The notes below the pieces were generated by a model that was not told the origin of the DNA, did no database searches, and saw only the letters and a list, made by a program, of their open reading frames with translations. From Trinickia symbiotica (GTDB taxonomy: Bacteria > Pseudomonadota > Gammaproteobacteria > Burkholderiales > Burkholderiaceae), in assembly GCF_002934455.1 (NCBI RefSeq), contig NZ_PTIR01000033.1, forward strand, positions 1-45,381: DNA of 45,381 bases, read 5' to 3'. How positions within the stretch are numbered: position 1 is the first letter of the stretch; every line of letters starts with the position of its first letter. The position numbers were made by a program, and so were the translations under genes. Below, piece after piece: positions 25,601 through 36,946 of the stretch.

Positions 25601-26992
25601 TCATGCCTTTGCATCTTGGACGAGCCGCGCCGGCACCGTGCCGATCGAGCCCGCGCCCATCGTGATCACCACATCGCCGTCGTGCACGAGCGCCGCGAGG
25701 GCCGCCGGCACGTCGTCGGCCGTTTCGACGAATACCGGCTCGACCTTGCCCGCCACGCGGATCGCGCGCGACAGCGCGCGCCCGTCCGCCGCGACGATCG
25801 GCGTCTCGCCTGCCGCATAGACATCCGTCAGCACAAGCGCATCGACGCTCGAGAGCACGCTGACGAAGTCCTCGAAGCAATCGCGCGTGCGCGTGTACCG
25901 GTGCGGCTGAAACGCGAGCACGATCCTGCGCTCGGGGAACGCGCCGCGAGCGGCCGCGATCGTGGCCGCCATCTCGACCGGGTGATGGCCGTAGTCGTCG
26001 ACGAGCGTGTAGCGGCCGCCCGAGCCGATCTCGATTTCGCCGTACCGCTGGAAGCGCCGGCCCACGCCCGTGAACTCGGCGAGCGCACGCTGGATGTCGG
26101 CATCGGCGACTTCGAGTTCAGTGGCGATCGCGATCGCCGCCAGCGCGTTCTGCACGTTGTGCATGCCCGGCATATTGAGCACGATGTCGAGCGCCGGCGC
26201 GTCCTCGCGCATCGCCGTGAAATACATCTTGCCGTCGCGCGCGAGCACATTGACGGCGCGCACCTGCGCGTCGGCCGCGAAGCCGTAGCGGATGATCGGC
26301 TTCGAGACGAACGGCAGGATTTCCCGCACGTTCGAGTCGTCGACGCAGAGGACCGCGATGCCGTAGAACGGCAGCCGCTGCGTAAACTCGATGAAGGCCT
26401 GCTTGAGCCGCGCGAAGTCGTGCCCGTACGTATCCATATGGTCCGCATCGATGTTCGTCACGACTTCGATCACGGGCAACAGATTGAGGAACGACGCGTC
26501 GGATTCGTCCGCTTCGGCCACGATGAAATCACCTGTGCCGAGCCGAGCGTTCGCACCGGCGCTCGTCAGGCGCCCGCCGATCACGAACGTCGGGTCGAGC
26601 CCGCCGGCGGCGAGGACGCTCGCGACGAGGCTCGTCGTCGTGGTCTTGCCGTGCGTGCCGGCGATCGCAATACCCTGCTTCAGGCGCATCAGCTCGGCCA
26701 GCATGACCGCGCGCGGCACGATCGGCACGCGCAGGCGGCGTGCGGCGAGCACCTCGGGGTTGTCGCTGCGCACGGCCGTCGACACGACGACCGCGTCCGC
26801 GCCTTCGATATGCGCGGCGTCATGGCCGAGCGCGATGCGCGCGCCGAGCGATGCCAGGCGATCGGTCGTGGCGCTGCGCGCGAGGTCCGAGCCGCTCACC
26901 CGATAGCCGAGCGTCACGAGCACTTCCGCGATGCCGCTCATGCCGGCACCGCCGATCCCGACAAAATGAATGTGTTTGACGATGTGTTTCAT
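25601..26992 (-). CDS. murC: UDP-N-acetylmuramate--L-alanine ligase
   Basis: Adds L-alanine, the first stem-peptide residue, to UDP-MurNAc in the cytoplasm. It is 463 residues. The N-terminal Rossmann-like domain has [12 protein letters not shown], the ATP site is G-T-H-G-K-T-T-T-T at about 112-120, and the central acidic loop includes [10 protein letters not shown]. The ligand-binding segment D-D-Y-G-H-H-P-V-E is typical of MurC. Its ATG overlaps the murG stop by four bases. The true start is set by [10 protein letters not shown]; the frame remains open upstream. Confidence 0.97.
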   Translation of the reverse strand: MKHIVKHIHFVGIGGAGMSGIAEVLVTLGYRVSGSDLARSATTDRLASLGARIALGHDAAHIEGADAVVVSTAVRSDNPEVLAARRLRVPIVPRAVMLAELMRLKQGIAIAGTHGKTTTTSLVASVLAAGGLDPTFVIGGRLTSAGANARLGTGDFIVAEADESDASFLNLLPVIEVVTNIDADHMDTYGHDFARLKQAFIEFTQRLPFYGIAVLCVDDSNVREILPFVSKPIIRYGFAADAQVRAVNVLARDGKMYFTAMREDAPALDIVLNMPGMHNVQNALAAIAIATELEVADADIQRALAEFTGVGRRFQRYGEIEIGSGGRYTLVDDYGHHPVEMAATIAAARGAFPERRIVLAFQPHRYTRTRDCFEDFVSVLSSVDALVLTDVYAAGETPIVAADGRALSRAIRVAGKVEPVFVETADDVPAALAALVHDGDVVITMGAGSIGTVPARLVQDAKA

Positions 26993-28095
26993 TGCTTTCC
27001 TTGCTGGCGCGCTTGCGCCACGGCCGCGCAAACCTGCGCGACCCGATCCGTCGCCTCGGGCTTCGCGAGCGAGCGCGCGCGCCCGGCCATCTCGGCGAGC
27101 GTTTCGCGCGTTTGCGCGCGCAGCCAATCGGCCAGAGCTTCGGGCGACAAGTCGCGCTGCTGCACGAGTACCGCCGCCTCACGCTCCGAGAGAAACTCTG
27201 CGTTCGTCGTCTGATGATCGTCGACCGCGTAGGGAAACGGCACGAAGAGCGCCGCCACGCCGATGGCCGCGATTTCGGCCACCGTCATCGCGCCCGAGCG
27301 GCAGATGACGAGATCGGCGTCGGCGTAAGCCGCGGCCATGTCGTCGATGAATGGAACGAGCTGGAGCCCTTCGCCCGTCGCGAGGCCTGCCGCTTCATAA
27401 TTGGCGTGCAACGCGTCGATATGCTTCGCGCCCGCCTGATGCACCACGCGCGGACGCGAATCCGGCGACAGCAACGCGAGCGCGCGCGGGACGACTTCGT
27501 TCAATGCGGCGGCGCCGAGACTGCCGCCGACGACGAGCAGGTTCAGCGGACCGATGCGGCCCGCATAGCGCGCCTTCGGCTCGGGAGCATGCGTGAACGC
27601 ATCGCGCAGCGGATTGCCGGTCCACTCCGCGTTCGGCAGCGCGTCGGGAAACGCAACGAGCACGCGCCGCGCGAGCTTTGCCAGCACCTTGTTCGCGAGA
27701 CCGGCCACCGAGTTCTGCTCGTGCAGGACGAGCGGCCGCCGCTCGAGCGCCGTCATGACGCCGGCCGGAAACGTGATGTAGCCGCCCATGCCGAGCACGA
27801 CGTCGGGCCGCACGCGCCGCAATGCGCGCCGGCTTTCCAGGCAAGCGCGCAACAAATTGACGGGCAACATCAGCAGCGTCTTGAGCCCCTTGCCGCGCAA
27901 GCCGCCGAAGCGCACGTACTCCATCGGAATCCCGTGCTTCGGGACGAGCGACGCCTCCATGCCGGCCGGATTGCCGAGCCAGACCACTCGCCAGCCCCAG
28001 GCGCGCATGCGGTGGGCGACCGCGAGCCCGGGGAAGACGTGTCCCCCGGTGCCGCCGGCCATCACCATGAGCGTGCGCTGTGGCGTGGAAGTCAT
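26989..28095 (-). CDS. murG: UDP-GlcNAc--undecaprenyl-PP-MurNAc-pentapeptide GlcNAc transferase MurG
   Basis: Peripheral inner-membrane GT-B glycosyltransferase converting lipid I to lipid II. It is 368 residues. The glycine-rich loops are [13 protein letters not shown] at about 10-22 and G-M-G-G-Y-I-T-F-P. The second half carries the UDP-GlcNAc site V-V-G-G-S-L-G-A and [11 protein letters not shown]. The ATG at 28095 overlaps the ftsW stop by four bases and its own stop overlaps the murC start, so all three are translationally coupled. Confidence 0.97.
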   Translation of the reverse strand: MTSTPQRTLMVMAGGTGGHVFPGLAVAHRMRAWGWRVVWLGNPAGMEASLVPKHGIPMEYVRFGGLRGKGLKTLLMLPVNLLRACLESRRALRRVRPDVVLGMGGYITFPAGVMTALERRPLVLHEQNSVAGLANKVLAKLARRVLVAFPDALPNAEWTGNPLRDAFTHAPEPKARYAGRIGPLNLLVVGGSLGAAALNEVVPRALALLSPDSRPRVVHQAGAKHIDALHANYEAAGLATGEGLQLVPFIDDMAAAYADADLVICRSGAMTVAEIAAIGVAALFVPFPYAVDDHQTTNAEFLSEREAAVLVQQRDLSPEALADWLRAQTRETLAEMAGRARSLAKPEATDRVAQVCAAVAQARQQGKQ

Positions 28096-29384
28096 ACCTT
28101 CCCCCCGCGCATCAGCACACGATTTTCGTAATCGACGCGCATGAGGAGCGCGATCGCCAGGCAATTGAGCACGATGCCCGAGCCGCCATAGCTGACGAGC
28201 GGCAGCGTCAGGCCCTTCGTCGGCAAGATGCCGAGATTGACGCCGATGTTGATGAACGTCTGCACGCCGAACCAAAGTCCCACGCCCTTGGCCACTAGGC
28301 CGGCAAACGTACGGTCGAGCGCGAGCGCCTGCCGGCCGATCTCGAACGAGCGGCGCACGATCCAGTAGAAAAGCAGGATCACGGCGAGCACGCCAACGAA
28401 GCCAAGCTCTTCGCCGATAACGGCGAGAATGAAGTCGGTATGCGCTTCGGGCAAGTAATTGAGCTTCTCGACGCTGCCGCCGAGCCCCACGCCGAACCAT
28501 TCCCCGCGGCCGAACGCGATCAACGAGTGGGTGAGCTGGTAAGCCTTACCCTGCGCGTAGCGATCGTCCCACGGATCGAGGTAGGCGAAGATCCGCTCGC
28601 GCCGCCACGGGGACGCCCAGACGAGCAGCCCGAACGTGCCGACGGCCGTGGCGACGAGCCCGCCGAAGAGCTTGCCGTTCACGCCCCCCAAGAAAAGCAG
28701 GCCCATTGCGATCGCCGCGATCACCATGAACGCACCCATGTCGGGCTCGAGCAGCAACAGCGCGCCGACGACGCCGACGGCGAACGCCATCGGCAAAAAG
28801 CCCTTCGCGAAACTGCCCATGTACTCCTGTTTGCGAACGGTGTAATTCGCCGCGTAGATCGTCACCGCAAGCTTCATGATCTCGGACGGCTGCATGTTCA
28901 TGAGGCCGAGCGGCAACCAACGGCGCGCGCCGTTCACGCCCTTGCCAATGTGCGGAATCAGCACGATCACGAGCCCGACGAGGGCGATCAGGAAGAACTT
29001 CGGCGCCTGCTTGTCCCAGACCGAAATCGGGATCTTGAACGCGACGACGGCGGCGATCGTCGCGACGGCGATCGAAGCAATGTGACGCACGAGGAACGCG
29101 TACGTGTGATACGACGCGTACTTCGGCGAGTCGGGCATCGCGATCGAGGCCGAGTAGACCATGACGACGCCGAGCCCGAGCAAGGCAATGACAGCCCACA
29201 GCAGCGAATGATCGTAATCGAGCATGCGCGAGCGCGTCGGCCGCATGCCGCTCACGACGCTCGCGAGGCCGCCCGTGCGCCTGCTCGCGTCCGACTCCGC
29301 GCCTGCCTTGGGGTCGCCACGCCGTAGCGATGCGCCGCTGCGTTCGGTGAAGAACCGTTGTCCGGTGCGCTCGGTCCAGCTCAT
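28092..29384 (-). CDS. ftsW: Septal peptidoglycan glycosyltransferase FtsW
   Basis: SEDS-family polymerase that works with FtsI at the septum. It is 430 residues with a 55-residue basic cytoplasmic N-terminus and about ten membrane helices starting at L-L-W-A-V-I-A-L-L. Family signatures include G-A-R-R-W-L-P-L-G, the catalytic-aspartate segment L-L-L-E-P-D-M-G-A and the C-terminal P-L-V-S-Y-G-G-S-G. Both ends overlap neighbours by four bases (murD before, murG after). Confidence 0.96.
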   Translation of the reverse strand: MSWTERTGQRFFTERSGASLRRGDPKAGAESDASRRTGGLASVVSGMRPTRSRMLDYDHSLLWAVIALLGLGVVMVYSASIAMPDSPKYASYHTYAFLVRHIASIAVATIAAVVAFKIPISVWDKQAPKFFLIALVGLVIVLIPHIGKGVNGARRWLPLGLMNMQPSEIMKLAVTIYAANYTVRKQEYMGSFAKGFLPMAFAVGVVGALLLLEPDMGAFMVIAAIAMGLLFLGGVNGKLFGGLVATAVGTFGLLVWASPWRRERIFAYLDPWDDRYAQGKAYQLTHSLIAFGRGEWFGVGLGGSVEKLNYLPEAHTDFILAVIGEELGFVGVLAVILLFYWIVRRSFEIGRQALALDRTFAGLVAKGVGLWFGVQTFINIGVNLGILPTKGLTLPLVSYGGSGIVLNCLAIALLMRVDYENRVLMRGGKV

Positions 29385-30925
29385 AGCATCGTCCCCCGTT
29401 CCGCCGCGATGTCGTCGACCGCGCCGCGAAATACCTCGGCGCGATGCGCGTAGTGCTTGAACATGTCAAAGCTCGCGCAGGCGGGCGAAAGCAGCACGGC
29501 GTCGCCGGCTTGCGCGACGGCGGCCGCCGCGCGCGTCGCCGCTTCGAGCGTCGGATGCGTTTCGAGCGGGACGCCGGTCTCGGCGAGCGCCGCGCGAATA
29601 AGCGGCGCGTCGCGGCCGATCAGCATCACGGCGCGGCACCAGCGCGCCACGGGCCGCGCAAGCGGCGCGAAGTCCTGCCCCTTGCCCTCGCCGCCCGCGA
29701 TCAGCACCGTCCGTTGCGCGAGCCCGTCGAGGGCCGCGACAGTCGCGCCGACATTCGTCCCCTTGCTGTCGTCGACAAAGTCGACACCGTCCAGCGAGCC
29801 GATCAGCTCGACGCGATGCGGCTCGCCGCGATACTCACGCAGACCGTGCAGTACGGGCGCGGCAGGCAGGCCGATTGCCCGCGCGAGCGCAAGCGCGGCG
29901 AGCGCATTCGCCGCGTTATGCAAACCGCGGATGCGCAGGGCATCGGCGGGCATCAGGCGCTTCAGGGTGAGATCGACCGGGGCCGCCGACGCGGCGCCCT
30001 CGTGCCTGCGCCGCCGCGACGACGAGGCCGGCTCGTCGGCGGGATCCCGCTCTTGCGCTTGCGCAAGCCAATTGATGCCGTTCTCGCGCACGAGGCCATA
30101 GTCGCCGACGCGCTGCGGCTCGTCGAGGCCGAATGTGATCACGCGCTCGGCGCCGCTTGCTTTCGCCGAATCCGCCGCGCCCGCGAGCGTCATCGCGCGA
30201 GCGTCGTCGCGGTTGAGCACGCGTGTGGTATGCGGGCCGAAAATGCGCCCTTTCGCGGCCGTATAAGCATCGAAGCTGCCATGCCAGTCGAGGTGATCCT
30301 GCGTGATATTGAGCACGGCGGCCGCGTCGGGGTCGAATGTCAGCGCGGTTTCGAGCTGAAAACTCGAGAGCTCGAGCACCCAGACATCGGGCAGCGCGGT
30401 GTTGTCGATCGCCTCGGAAAGCGTATCGAGCATCGTGGGACTGATGTTGCCGGCGACGGCGACGCGCTTGCCGGCGCGCCGGCAGAGCAGCCCGGTGAGG
30501 CTCGTGGTGGTCGTCTTGCCGTTCGTGCCCGTGATGGCGATCACCTTCGGCGCATAGCCGCTCTCACCGAGATGCCGCAGCGCGCATGCGAAGAGTTCGA
30601 GCTCGCCCCACACGGGAATGCCGCGCTCGCGCGCGCTCGCGAGCAGCGCGGCGAGATCGGGCGCGAGCGGAGAAAGACCGGGGCTCACCGCGATGAGTTC
30701 GATGCCGCCTTCGATGAGCGCGGGCGTGAACGCACCGCCGACGAATTCGGCCTCGATGCGCTCGGCATCGAGCAGCGACAGATTCGACGGCGCCTCGCGC
30801 GTGTCGGCAACGCGCAGCCGGCACCCGTGGCGCGCGCACCAGCGCGCCATCGCGAGGCCGGATTCACCGAGCCCCAGTACCAGCACCGTCGGACTTTGCC
30901 GATCACGAAACATCTCGCCGAACAT
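29381..30925 (-). CDS. murD: UDP-N-acetylmuramoylalanine--D-glutamate ligase
   Basis: Adds D-glutamate to UDP-MurNAc-L-Ala. It is 514 residues, about 75 longer than E. coli MurD. The N-terminal fold is [14 protein letters not shown], the ATP loop [10 protein letters not shown] is at about 131-140, followed by N-I-S-P-T and the acidic Q-D-H-L-D-W-H. An Arg/Ser/Ala-rich insert at about 291-318 ([14 protein letters not shown]) accounts for part of the extra length and is probably a disordered surface loop. The gene is 19 bp after mraY and its stop overlaps ftsW. Confidence 0.96.
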   Translation of the reverse strand: MFGEMFRDRQSPTVLVLGLGESGLAMARWCARHGCRLRVADTREAPSNLSLLDAERIEAEFVGGAFTPALIEGGIELIAVSPGLSPLAPDLAALLASARERGIPVWGELELFACALRHLGESGYAPKVIAITGTNGKTTTTSLTGLLCRRAGKRVAVAGNISPTMLDTLSEAIDNTALPDVWVLELSSFQLETALTFDPDAAAVLNITQDHLDWHGSFDAYTAAKGRIFGPHTTRVLNRDDARAMTLAGAADSAKASGAERVITFGLDEPQRVGDYGLVRENGINWLAQAQERDPADEPASSSRRRRHEGAASAAPVDLTLKRLMPADALRIRGLHNAANALAALALARAIGLPAAPVLHGLREYRGEPHRVELIGSLDGVDFVDDSKGTNVGATVAALDGLAQRTVLIAGGEGKGQDFAPLARPVARWCRAVMLIGRDAPLIRAALAETGVPLETHPTLEAATRAAAAVAQAGDAVLLSPACASFDMFKHYAHRAEVFRGAVDDIAAERGTML

Positions 30926-30944
30926 CGCTTGCTTTTCCTTCCTA

Positions 30945-32114
30945 TCAACGCAACTTGAGAGTGGAGAGTCCGAACAGGCACAGCATCAACGTCACGATCC
31001 AGAAGCGCACGACGACCTGGGTCTCCTTCCATCCGGAGAGCTCGAAGTGGTGATGCAGCGGCGCCATCTTGAAGATGCGCCGCCCTTCGCCGTATCGGCG
31101 CTTCGTAAACTTGAACCACGTCACTTGCAGCATCACGGACAGCGTCTCGGCAACGAAAATGCCGCCCATGATGAACAGCACGATCTCCTGGCGCACGATC
31201 ACGGCGACGGTGCCGAGCGCACCGCCCAGGGCCAGCGCGCCGACGTCGCCCATGAAGACCTGCGCGGGGTGCGTGTTGTACCAGAGGAAGGCGAGCCCCG
31301 CGCCGCCCATTGCGGAGCAGTAGACCATCAACTCGCCCGCGCCCGGGATGTGCGGGAACAGCAGGTACTTCGAGTAAACGGAGCTGCCCATCACATAGGC
31401 GAACACGCCGAGCGAAGCGCCGACGAGCACGACCGGCATGATGACGAGGCCGTCGAGACCGTCCGTCAGGTTGACCGCGTTGCTCGCGCCGACGATGACG
31501 AAGTACGTGAGCGCGATGAAACCCCATACGCCGAGCGGATAGGTGACCGACTTCAGAAACGGCAACAACAGGTCCGCCTTCGCCGGCAATCCCATCGAAA
31601 GCCCGCTTCTCACCCATGCCATGAACAGATCGAAGACGCGCACATTGCTCGCCTCCGAAACGCTGAATGCGAGGTAGACCGCCGCGAAGAGCCCGATCAC
31701 CGATTGCCAGAAATATTTTTCGCGCGAGGACATCCCGCGCGGATCCTTGTAGACGACCTTGCGGTAGTCGTCGACCCAGCCGATCACGCCGAAGCCGAAG
31801 GTCACGAGCATCACGATCCAGATGAAGCGATTCGTGAGGTCGGCCCAAAGCAACGTCGACACCGCAATGCCGATGAGGATCAGCACGCCCCCCATCGTCG
31901 GCGTGCCGGACTTGACCAGGTGTGACTGCGGCCCATTCGTCCGTACCGCCTGGCCGACCTTCATCGCAGTGAGCTTGCGAATGACCCACGGGCCACAGAC
32001 GAGCCCGATCAAAAGCGCGGTGATCGTTGCCGCCACCGCGCGAAACGTCAGATAGTTGAACACGCGCAAAAAGCTTGCGTCGTTCTGCAGCCATTGCGCC
32101 AACACCAGCAGCAT
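30945..32114 (-). CDS. mraY: Phospho-N-acetylmuramoyl-pentapeptide-transferase MraY
   Basis: Integral membrane enzyme that transfers phospho-MurNAc-pentapeptide to undecaprenyl phosphate to make lipid I. It is 389 residues with ten predicted helices. Signatures are K-S-G-T-P-T-M-G-G, the magnesium aspartates in [19 protein letters not shown] and the His-rich loop M-A-P-L-H-H-H-F-E. The ATG at 32114 gives the usual N-terminus M-L-L-V-L-A-Q-W-L. It starts 13 bp after murF. Confidence 0.97.
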   Translation of the reverse strand: MLLVLAQWLQNDASFLRVFNYLTFRAVAATITALLIGLVCGPWVIRKLTAMKVGQAVRTNGPQSHLVKSGTPTMGGVLILIGIAVSTLLWADLTNRFIWIVMLVTFGFGVIGWVDDYRKVVYKDPRGMSSREKYFWQSVIGLFAAVYLAFSVSEASNVRVFDLFMAWVRSGLSMGLPAKADLLLPFLKSVTYPLGVWGFIALTYFVIVGASNAVNLTDGLDGLVIMPVVLVGASLGVFAYVMGSSVYSKYLLFPHIPGAGELMVYCSAMGGAGLAFLWYNTHPAQVFMGDVGALALGGALGTVAVIVRQEIVLFIMGGIFVAETLSVMLQVTWFKFTKRRYGEGRRIFKMAPLHHHFELSGWKETQVVVRFWIVTLMLCLFGLSTLKLR

Positions 32115-32127
32115 GCTCGTCCTTCTC

Positions 32128-33582
32128 TCAGTGCGTACCGGGCTCGGCGCCCGGCACATTCGGTTGTAATTGAGTCAATGCATCGACGACGCGCTCCATG
32201 CGCATGAAGCGCGACCCCTTCACGAGCAACGTCGCGCTCTCGTCGAAGCCGGCCTGCCGCAACGCGTCGATCAACGCGGCCACTTCGTCGAAATGGCGCG
32301 CTCGCCGCGCCGAGGCCTGCGCGGCGGCAGCGCCGACCTCGAAAGCCGCGCAGGCGTCGCGCGTCGCGTCGCCGAGCCCAAAGAGCGCATCGATGCCGCG
32401 CTCGCGCGCGTACGCGCCGATCTCGCGATGAAACGCCGGCCCGTGATCCCCGACCTCGCCCATATCGCCCATCACGAGCACGCGCGGCGCCGGTCCGGCG
32501 GCTAGCACGTCGATCGCCGCGCGCATCGAATCGGGATTCGCGTTGTAGGTGTCGTCGATGACGGTCGCGCCGGCAAGCGAGCCCGAAACGGCACGCTTCA
32601 CCTGCAGCCGGCCTTTGACAGGAGAGAACGCCTCCAGGCCTCGACGGATCGGATCGAGCGCGACGCCGGCCGCCAACGCCGCCGATGTCGCCGCGAGCGC
32701 GTTGCGCGCGTTGTGCGCGCCCAGCACCTGCAGCGCCGCTTCGAACTCGCCGGCCGGCGTGCGCACTCGCAAACGGTTGCCGGCGAATTCGCCGGTGACG
32801 GCGGCGGCATGCGCGGGTTGCGCCTCACCGGCCGTCAGCAGCGCGAAATCGACGATCCGGTTGCCCGTCGCCGCGACACGCCAGATCCCCGCGTAAGCAT
32901 CGTCGGCGGGAAACACAGCAATGCCGTCCGGCCCGAGCGCATGAATCACGCTCGCATGCTCGAGCGCGACGGCTTCGACCGTCTCCATGAATTCCTGGTG
33001 CTCGCGCTGCGCGTTATTGACGAGCGCGATCGTCGGCTCGGCGATCTTCGCGAGCGTATCCGTTTCGCCGGGATGATTCATCCCGAGCTCGACGACGGCG
33101 AGCTTGTGCGTAGCGTTCAGGCGCAAGAGCGTGAGCGGCAGCCCGATATCGTTGTTGAAGTTGCCGGCCGTCGCGAGGCGGTCGTTCGCGCCCACCGCCG
33201 CCGCGAAGATCGACGCGATCATCTCCTTCACCGTCGTCTTCCCGTTGCTGCCCGTCACCGCCACGAGTGGGATCGGGAAGCGCCGGCGCCAGCCGCGCGC
33301 GAGGTCCGCCAGTGCCGCGCGGGTGTCGGATGCGACGATCGTCGGCAGGTTCCAATCGGACGAGGGGATGCGCGCCGCGAGGACGGCCGATACGCCGCGC
33401 GCGGCGACGTCGGCAAGAAAGTCGTGCGCGTCGAAGCGCTCGCCTCTCAAAGCGACGAATAAGTCGCCGGGGCCGGCCGTGCGGCTATCGGTGCAAATGC
33501 GTTCGAACGCGGCTGCACCGTTGCCCACGATCGTTGCGTCGGGAATGAGACGCGCTGCTTCGGTCAGCGTCAGCATCGTCAT
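32128..33582 (-). CDS. murF: UDP-N-acetylmuramoyl-tripeptide--D-alanyl-D-alanine ligase
   Basis: Adds the D-Ala-D-Ala made by Ddl to complete the pentapeptide. It is 484 residues. The ATP loop is [11 protein letters not shown], preceded by [13 protein letters not shown] in the UDP-binding domain, with [20 protein letters not shown] and [10 protein letters not shown], all MurF-specific. The ATG at 33582 overlaps the murE stop by four bases; a second ATG six bases on is an alternative. The open frame continuing upstream is an artefact within murE. Confidence 0.96.
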   Translation of the reverse strand: MTMLTLTEAARLIPDATIVGNGAAAFERICTDSRTAGPGDLFVALRGERFDAHDFLADVAARGVSAVLAARIPSSDWNLPTIVASDTRAALADLARGWRRRFPIPLVAVTGSNGKTTVKEMIASIFAAAVGANDRLATAGNFNNDIGLPLTLLRLNATHKLAVVELGMNHPGETDTLAKIAEPTIALVNNAQREHQEFMETVEAVALEHASVIHALGPDGIAVFPADDAYAGIWRVAATGNRIVDFALLTAGEAQPAHAAAVTGEFAGNRLRVRTPAGEFEAALQVLGAHNARNALAATSAALAAGVALDPIRRGLEAFSPVKGRLQVKRAVSGSLAGATVIDDTYNANPDSMRAAIDVLAAGPAPRVLVMGDMGEVGDHGPAFHREIGAYARERGIDALFGLGDATRDACAAFEVGAAAAQASARRARHFDEVAALIDALRQAGFDESATLLVKGSRFMRMERVVDALTQLQPNVPGAEPGTH

Positions 33583-35120
33583 TCGCCGCCTCCGCGCGTG
33601 TGTGTCGCCCGGGCCGCGAGTGCGAGCCGTGCGTGGTCCTGATCGGAGAAAGCGCGCTTCTTGCCCATGATTTCCTGTGTTGCTTCGTGCCCCTTGCCGG
33701 CCAGCACGACGACGTCCTCGCGCGCCGCACCGCGCACCGTTTGCAAGATCGCGTTCGCGCGATCCTCGATGGCGCGCGCGCGGCTCGCGTCGCGCATGCC
33801 GGCGACGATCTGCTCCATGATCGACTGGGGCTTCTCGCTGCGCGGGTTGTCGCTCGTCACGACGACCACGTCGGCAAGCCGCTCGGCGATCGCGCCCATC
33901 AGCGGGCGCTTCGTCGCATCGCGATCGCCGCCGCAGCCGAACATACAGACGAGCTTGCCGCCGCGCGCCTCGGCGATCGGCCGCAGCGCCTCGAGCGTTT
34001 TCTCGAGCGCGTCGGGCGTATGCGCATAGTCGACGACGATGAGCGGCTCGTCGCTCGCGAGCCGACCGCCGAGCCGCTGCATGCGTCCGTTGACGGGCTC
34101 CAGCTTGGCGAGCCGCACCAGCGCATCGGCAAGCGGCACGTCGGCCGCGAGCAGCGCGCCGAGGACCGCGAGCAGATTGCTGACGTTGAATGCGCCGAGC
34201 GTTCCGACTTCGACATCGGTGTCGCCCCAATCCGACGACAGATGAAACGCCGTGCCCGCCGCCGTCGCGCGGACGTTCGTCGCGATGAGCCGCGCGTCGG
34301 CGCCCGGTGCGTCGAGGGCCTTTTCGGCGCTATCGGCGCCTATCCCATAGGCGATCGTGCGGACACGACCTTGCGTGCGCGCGATCAAACGGCGGCCGGC
34401 CGCGTCGTCGCGGTTGACGATGGCCGCACGCAGCGTGGGCCAGTCGAAAAGTCGAGCCTTCGCCGCTTCATAGGCCTCGAAGGTCCGGTGATAGTCGAGG
34501 TGGTCCTGCGTGAGATTCGTAAAAACGGCGATGTCGAACGCGGTTCCGTTCACTCGCCCCTGATGGAGCGCGTGCGACGACACCTCCATCGCCACGGCGC
34601 GCGCACCGCCGGCAAGAAGCTCGGCGAGACTGCGTTGCAGCTGTGGCGCATCGGGCGTCGTAAATCCCGTCTGCACCAAATGACCCGGCATCCCGCTACC
34701 GAGCGTGCCGATCAGGGCGCACGGCGTATCGAGCGCGGTCAGCGCCGCCGCGATCCAATGCGAGCACGATGTCTTGCCGTTGGTCCCCGTCACGCCCACC
34801 GTCAAGAGCCTCTCGCTGGGGGAACCGTACCAGCGGCTCGCGATCTCGCCCGCCCATTCGTTCAGCGCGGGCACCGCGAGCATGCGCGTCGCATCGACGT
34901 TGCCTGTAAAGCCTTCCGGCTGATAGAGCGCGGCCGCCGCGCCGGATTCGAATGCTCGGGCGATATGGGCACGATTGTCGGCGCCCTCGACGGCGTATGC
35001 GAGGAACGCGTCCCCAGCGGCGAGCGTCCGTGTATCCGAATGCAGGTGCGAACCCGGCGCGACGTGCGCGCGCAGCCAGCCGAGCGCGTCGGCGATTTGC
35101 CGTTCGGCCGGCGCCCTCAT
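33579..35120 (-). CDS. murE: UDP-N-acetylmuramoyl-L-alanyl-D-glutamate--meso-2,6-diaminopimelate ligase
   Basis: Adds the third stem-peptide residue. It is 513 residues. The ATP loop is V-T-G-T-N-G-K-T-S at about 109-117, with T-T-P-D-A and M-E-V-S-S-H-A-L, and the diaminopimelate-specificity motif D-N-P-R appears in T-S-D-N-P-R-S-E, so meso-diaminopimelate rather than lysine is the substrate. Asp/His in D-Y-A-H-T-P-D-A-L-E are also conserved. Both ends overlap neighbours by four bases. Confidence 0.97.
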   Translation of the reverse strand: MRAPAERQIADALGWLRAHVAPGSHLHSDTRTLAAGDAFLAYAVEGADNRAHIARAFESGAAAALYQPEGFTGNVDATRMLAVPALNEWAGEIASRWYGSPSERLLTVGVTGTNGKTSCSHWIAAALTALDTPCALIGTLGSGMPGHLVQTGFTTPDAPQLQRSLAELLAGGARAVAMEVSSHALHQGRVNGTAFDIAVFTNLTQDHLDYHRTFEAYEAAKARLFDWPTLRAAIVNRDDAAGRRLIARTQGRVRTIAYGIGADSAEKALDAPGADARLIATNVRATAAGTAFHLSSDWGDTDVEVGTLGAFNVSNLLAVLGALLAADVPLADALVRLAKLEPVNGRMQRLGGRLASDEPLIVVDYAHTPDALEKTLEALRPIAEARGGKLVCMFGCGGDRDATKRPLMGAIAERLADVVVVTSDNPRSEKPQSIMEQIVAGMRDASRARAIEDRANAILQTVRGAAREDVVVLAGKGHEATQEIMGKKRAFSDQDHARLALAARATHTRGGGE

Positions 35121-36946
35121 CGGACGACTCCCGGATTGTTGCGCGGATTCGCCGATACCGCGAGCGGCCGTCCACCTGCCGCCGCCATCGTGGCCGTCTT
35201 GGCCGTATCGTCGGAAACGACCAGCTGCTTGACGGGCATATCGGGCGGCACGTTCAAGGTGCGCAGCGTATCGCCGACGATCGACGCAAACACGGGCCCG
35301 GAGACATAGCCGCCGAAGTGGCTGCCCGAGGTCGGCTCATCGATCGAGACAGCGACGACGATGCGCGGATTGGGCATCGGCGCCATCCCGACGAAAGAGG
35401 CACGATATTTCGAGTGGTCATAACCGCGGCCCGCGTGTTTGTAGGCCGTGCCGCTCTTGCCGCCGACGCGATAGCCGGGCACCGCGGCCTCGGGCGATGT
35501 ACCTTGCGCGGAGACGACCGATTCGAGCATCGCCCGCACTTCGCGGGCCGTCGTCGGGGAAAAGATCTGCGGCCCGGTCACGGGCTGGGTTGGATCGACT
35601 CTGAAAATGGAGACGGGCAGCAACATGCCGTCGTGCGCGATCGCCGTATAAGCGCGCGCGAGCTGGAACAGCGATGCCGAAAGCCCATAACCGTACGACA
35701 TCGTCGCCTGTTCGATGCGGCGCCAGCTTTTCCATGGGCGCAACCGCCCCGCGGCAGCGCCGGGAAAACCGACCTTCGGCGGCTGGCCAAGGCCGATGCT
35801 CGTATACATATCCCACATTTCCTCGGGCTTGAGCGTCATGGCGATCTTCGTCGCGCCGATGTTGCTCGACTTCTGGATCACGCCGCCGACCGTCAGCACG
35901 CCAAAGCCGGAATCGTCAGTGATCGTCGCGCCGTCGAGCGTGAAGTGGCCGTTACCTGTGTCGACGAGCGTGTTCGGGGTGACGCGGTGCAGGTCGAGCG
36001 CGAGCGAGACGGTAAACGGCTTCATGATCGAGCCGGGCTCGAACACGTCGGTCAGGATCCGGTTGCGCAACTGCTCGCCGGTCAGATGCGAGCGATCGTT
36101 CGGGTTGTAGGTCGGATAGTTGACGAGCGCGAGCACCTCGCCCGTCCGCACGTCGATAACCATTGCGGCTCCGGCCTTAGCCTTCGACTTCTCGACGGCC
36201 GCCTTCAGGTTCGCGTAGGCGATGTACTGGATCTTGCTGTCGATCGAGAGCTCGACGTCCTTGCCGTTGCGCGGCGGGACCTGCTGGTCGACATCCTCGA
36301 CGATGCGGCCGATGCGGTCCTTGATGACATGGCGGATGCCGGGCATCCCCGAGAGGATCTTCTGATCGCCCAGCTCGATGCCCTCCTGACCCTCGTCCTC
36401 GACGTTCGTGAAGCCGACGAGGTGCGCCGTGATCTCGCCTTCGGGATAAAAGCGCTTGTATTCGTCCCGCTGATAGATACCGGGAATGTCTAGCGCGATG
36501 ACTTTCTCGGCGACATCGACGGGAACCTGCCGCTTGACGTAAGCAAACGTCTTGTCGCCGGAGAGCTTCGAGCGCAACTCCTTCTGACTCAAGCCTAACA
36601 GGGATCCGAGCGCCGCGAGCTTGCCGGGATCGATGTCTTCGGGCACCGATTCGGGAATGGCCCAGATCGCGCGCACGGGTAGGCTCGTCGCAAGCACGAG
36701 CCCATTGCGATCGAGAATCTTGCCGCGTGTGGCGGCAAGCTCGATCGTGCGCTGATAGCGGCTCTCGCCCTGCTTCAGATAGAACGCGTTGCCGGGCCCC
36801 TGGATCCAGAATGCACGGCCGGCGAGCGCGACGAACGCCATGAACAGCAGGAACACGACGAGCTTGGAACGCCACATCGGCAGCCTCACGGAAAGCACGG
36901 GGCTGGCGGAAAACGTGACGCTCTTGCGATTGCCCGGCAGTTTCAT
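35117..36946 (-). CDS. ftsI: Septal transpeptidase FtsI (PBP3)
   Basis: Class B penicillin-binding protein that cross-links septal peptidoglycan with FtsW. It is 609 residues: one membrane helix at about 29-47, the pedestal domain, and the transpeptidase domain with catalytic Ser306 in S-I-M-K (306-309), the S-S-N triad at 360-362 and K-S-G-T at 497-500. These are the three canonical active-site motifs and are intact. The ATG at 36946 overlaps the ftsL stop; the longer open frame upstream is spurious. Confidence 0.97.
   Translation of the reverse strand: MKLPGNRKSVTFSASPVLSVRLPMWRSKLVVFLLFMAFVALAGRAFWIQGPGNAFYLKQGESRYQRTIELAATRGKILDRNGLVLATSLPVRAIWAIPESVPEDIDPGKLAALGSLLGLSQKELRSKLSGDKTFAYVKRQVPVDVAEKVIALDIPGIYQRDEYKRFYPEGEITAHLVGFTNVEDEGQEGIELGDQKILSGMPGIRHVIKDRIGRIVEDVDQQVPPRNGKDVELSIDSKIQYIAYANLKAAVEKSKAKAGAAMVIDVRTGEVLALVNYPTYNPNDRSHLTGEQLRNRILTDVFEPGSIMKPFTVSLALDLHRVTPNTLVDTGNGHFTLDGATITDDSGFGVLTVGGVIQKSSNIGATKIAMTLKPEEMWDMYTSIGLGQPPKVGFPGAAAGRLRPWKSWRRIEQATMSYGYGLSASLFQLARAYTAIAHDGMLLPVSIFRVDPTQPVTGPQIFSPTTAREVRAMLESVVSAQGTSPEAAVPGYRVGGKSGTAYKHAGRGYDHSKYRASFVGMAPMPNPRIVVAVSIDEPTSGSHFGGYVSGPVFASIVGDTLRTLNVPPDMPVKQLVVSDDTAKTATMAAAGGRPLAVSANPRNNPGVVR

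Noticed and set aside
33600-35309. A 569-codon plus-strand frame opposite murE
   Set aside because: Antisense to a gene with all MurE motifs; composition is typical of a shadow frame.
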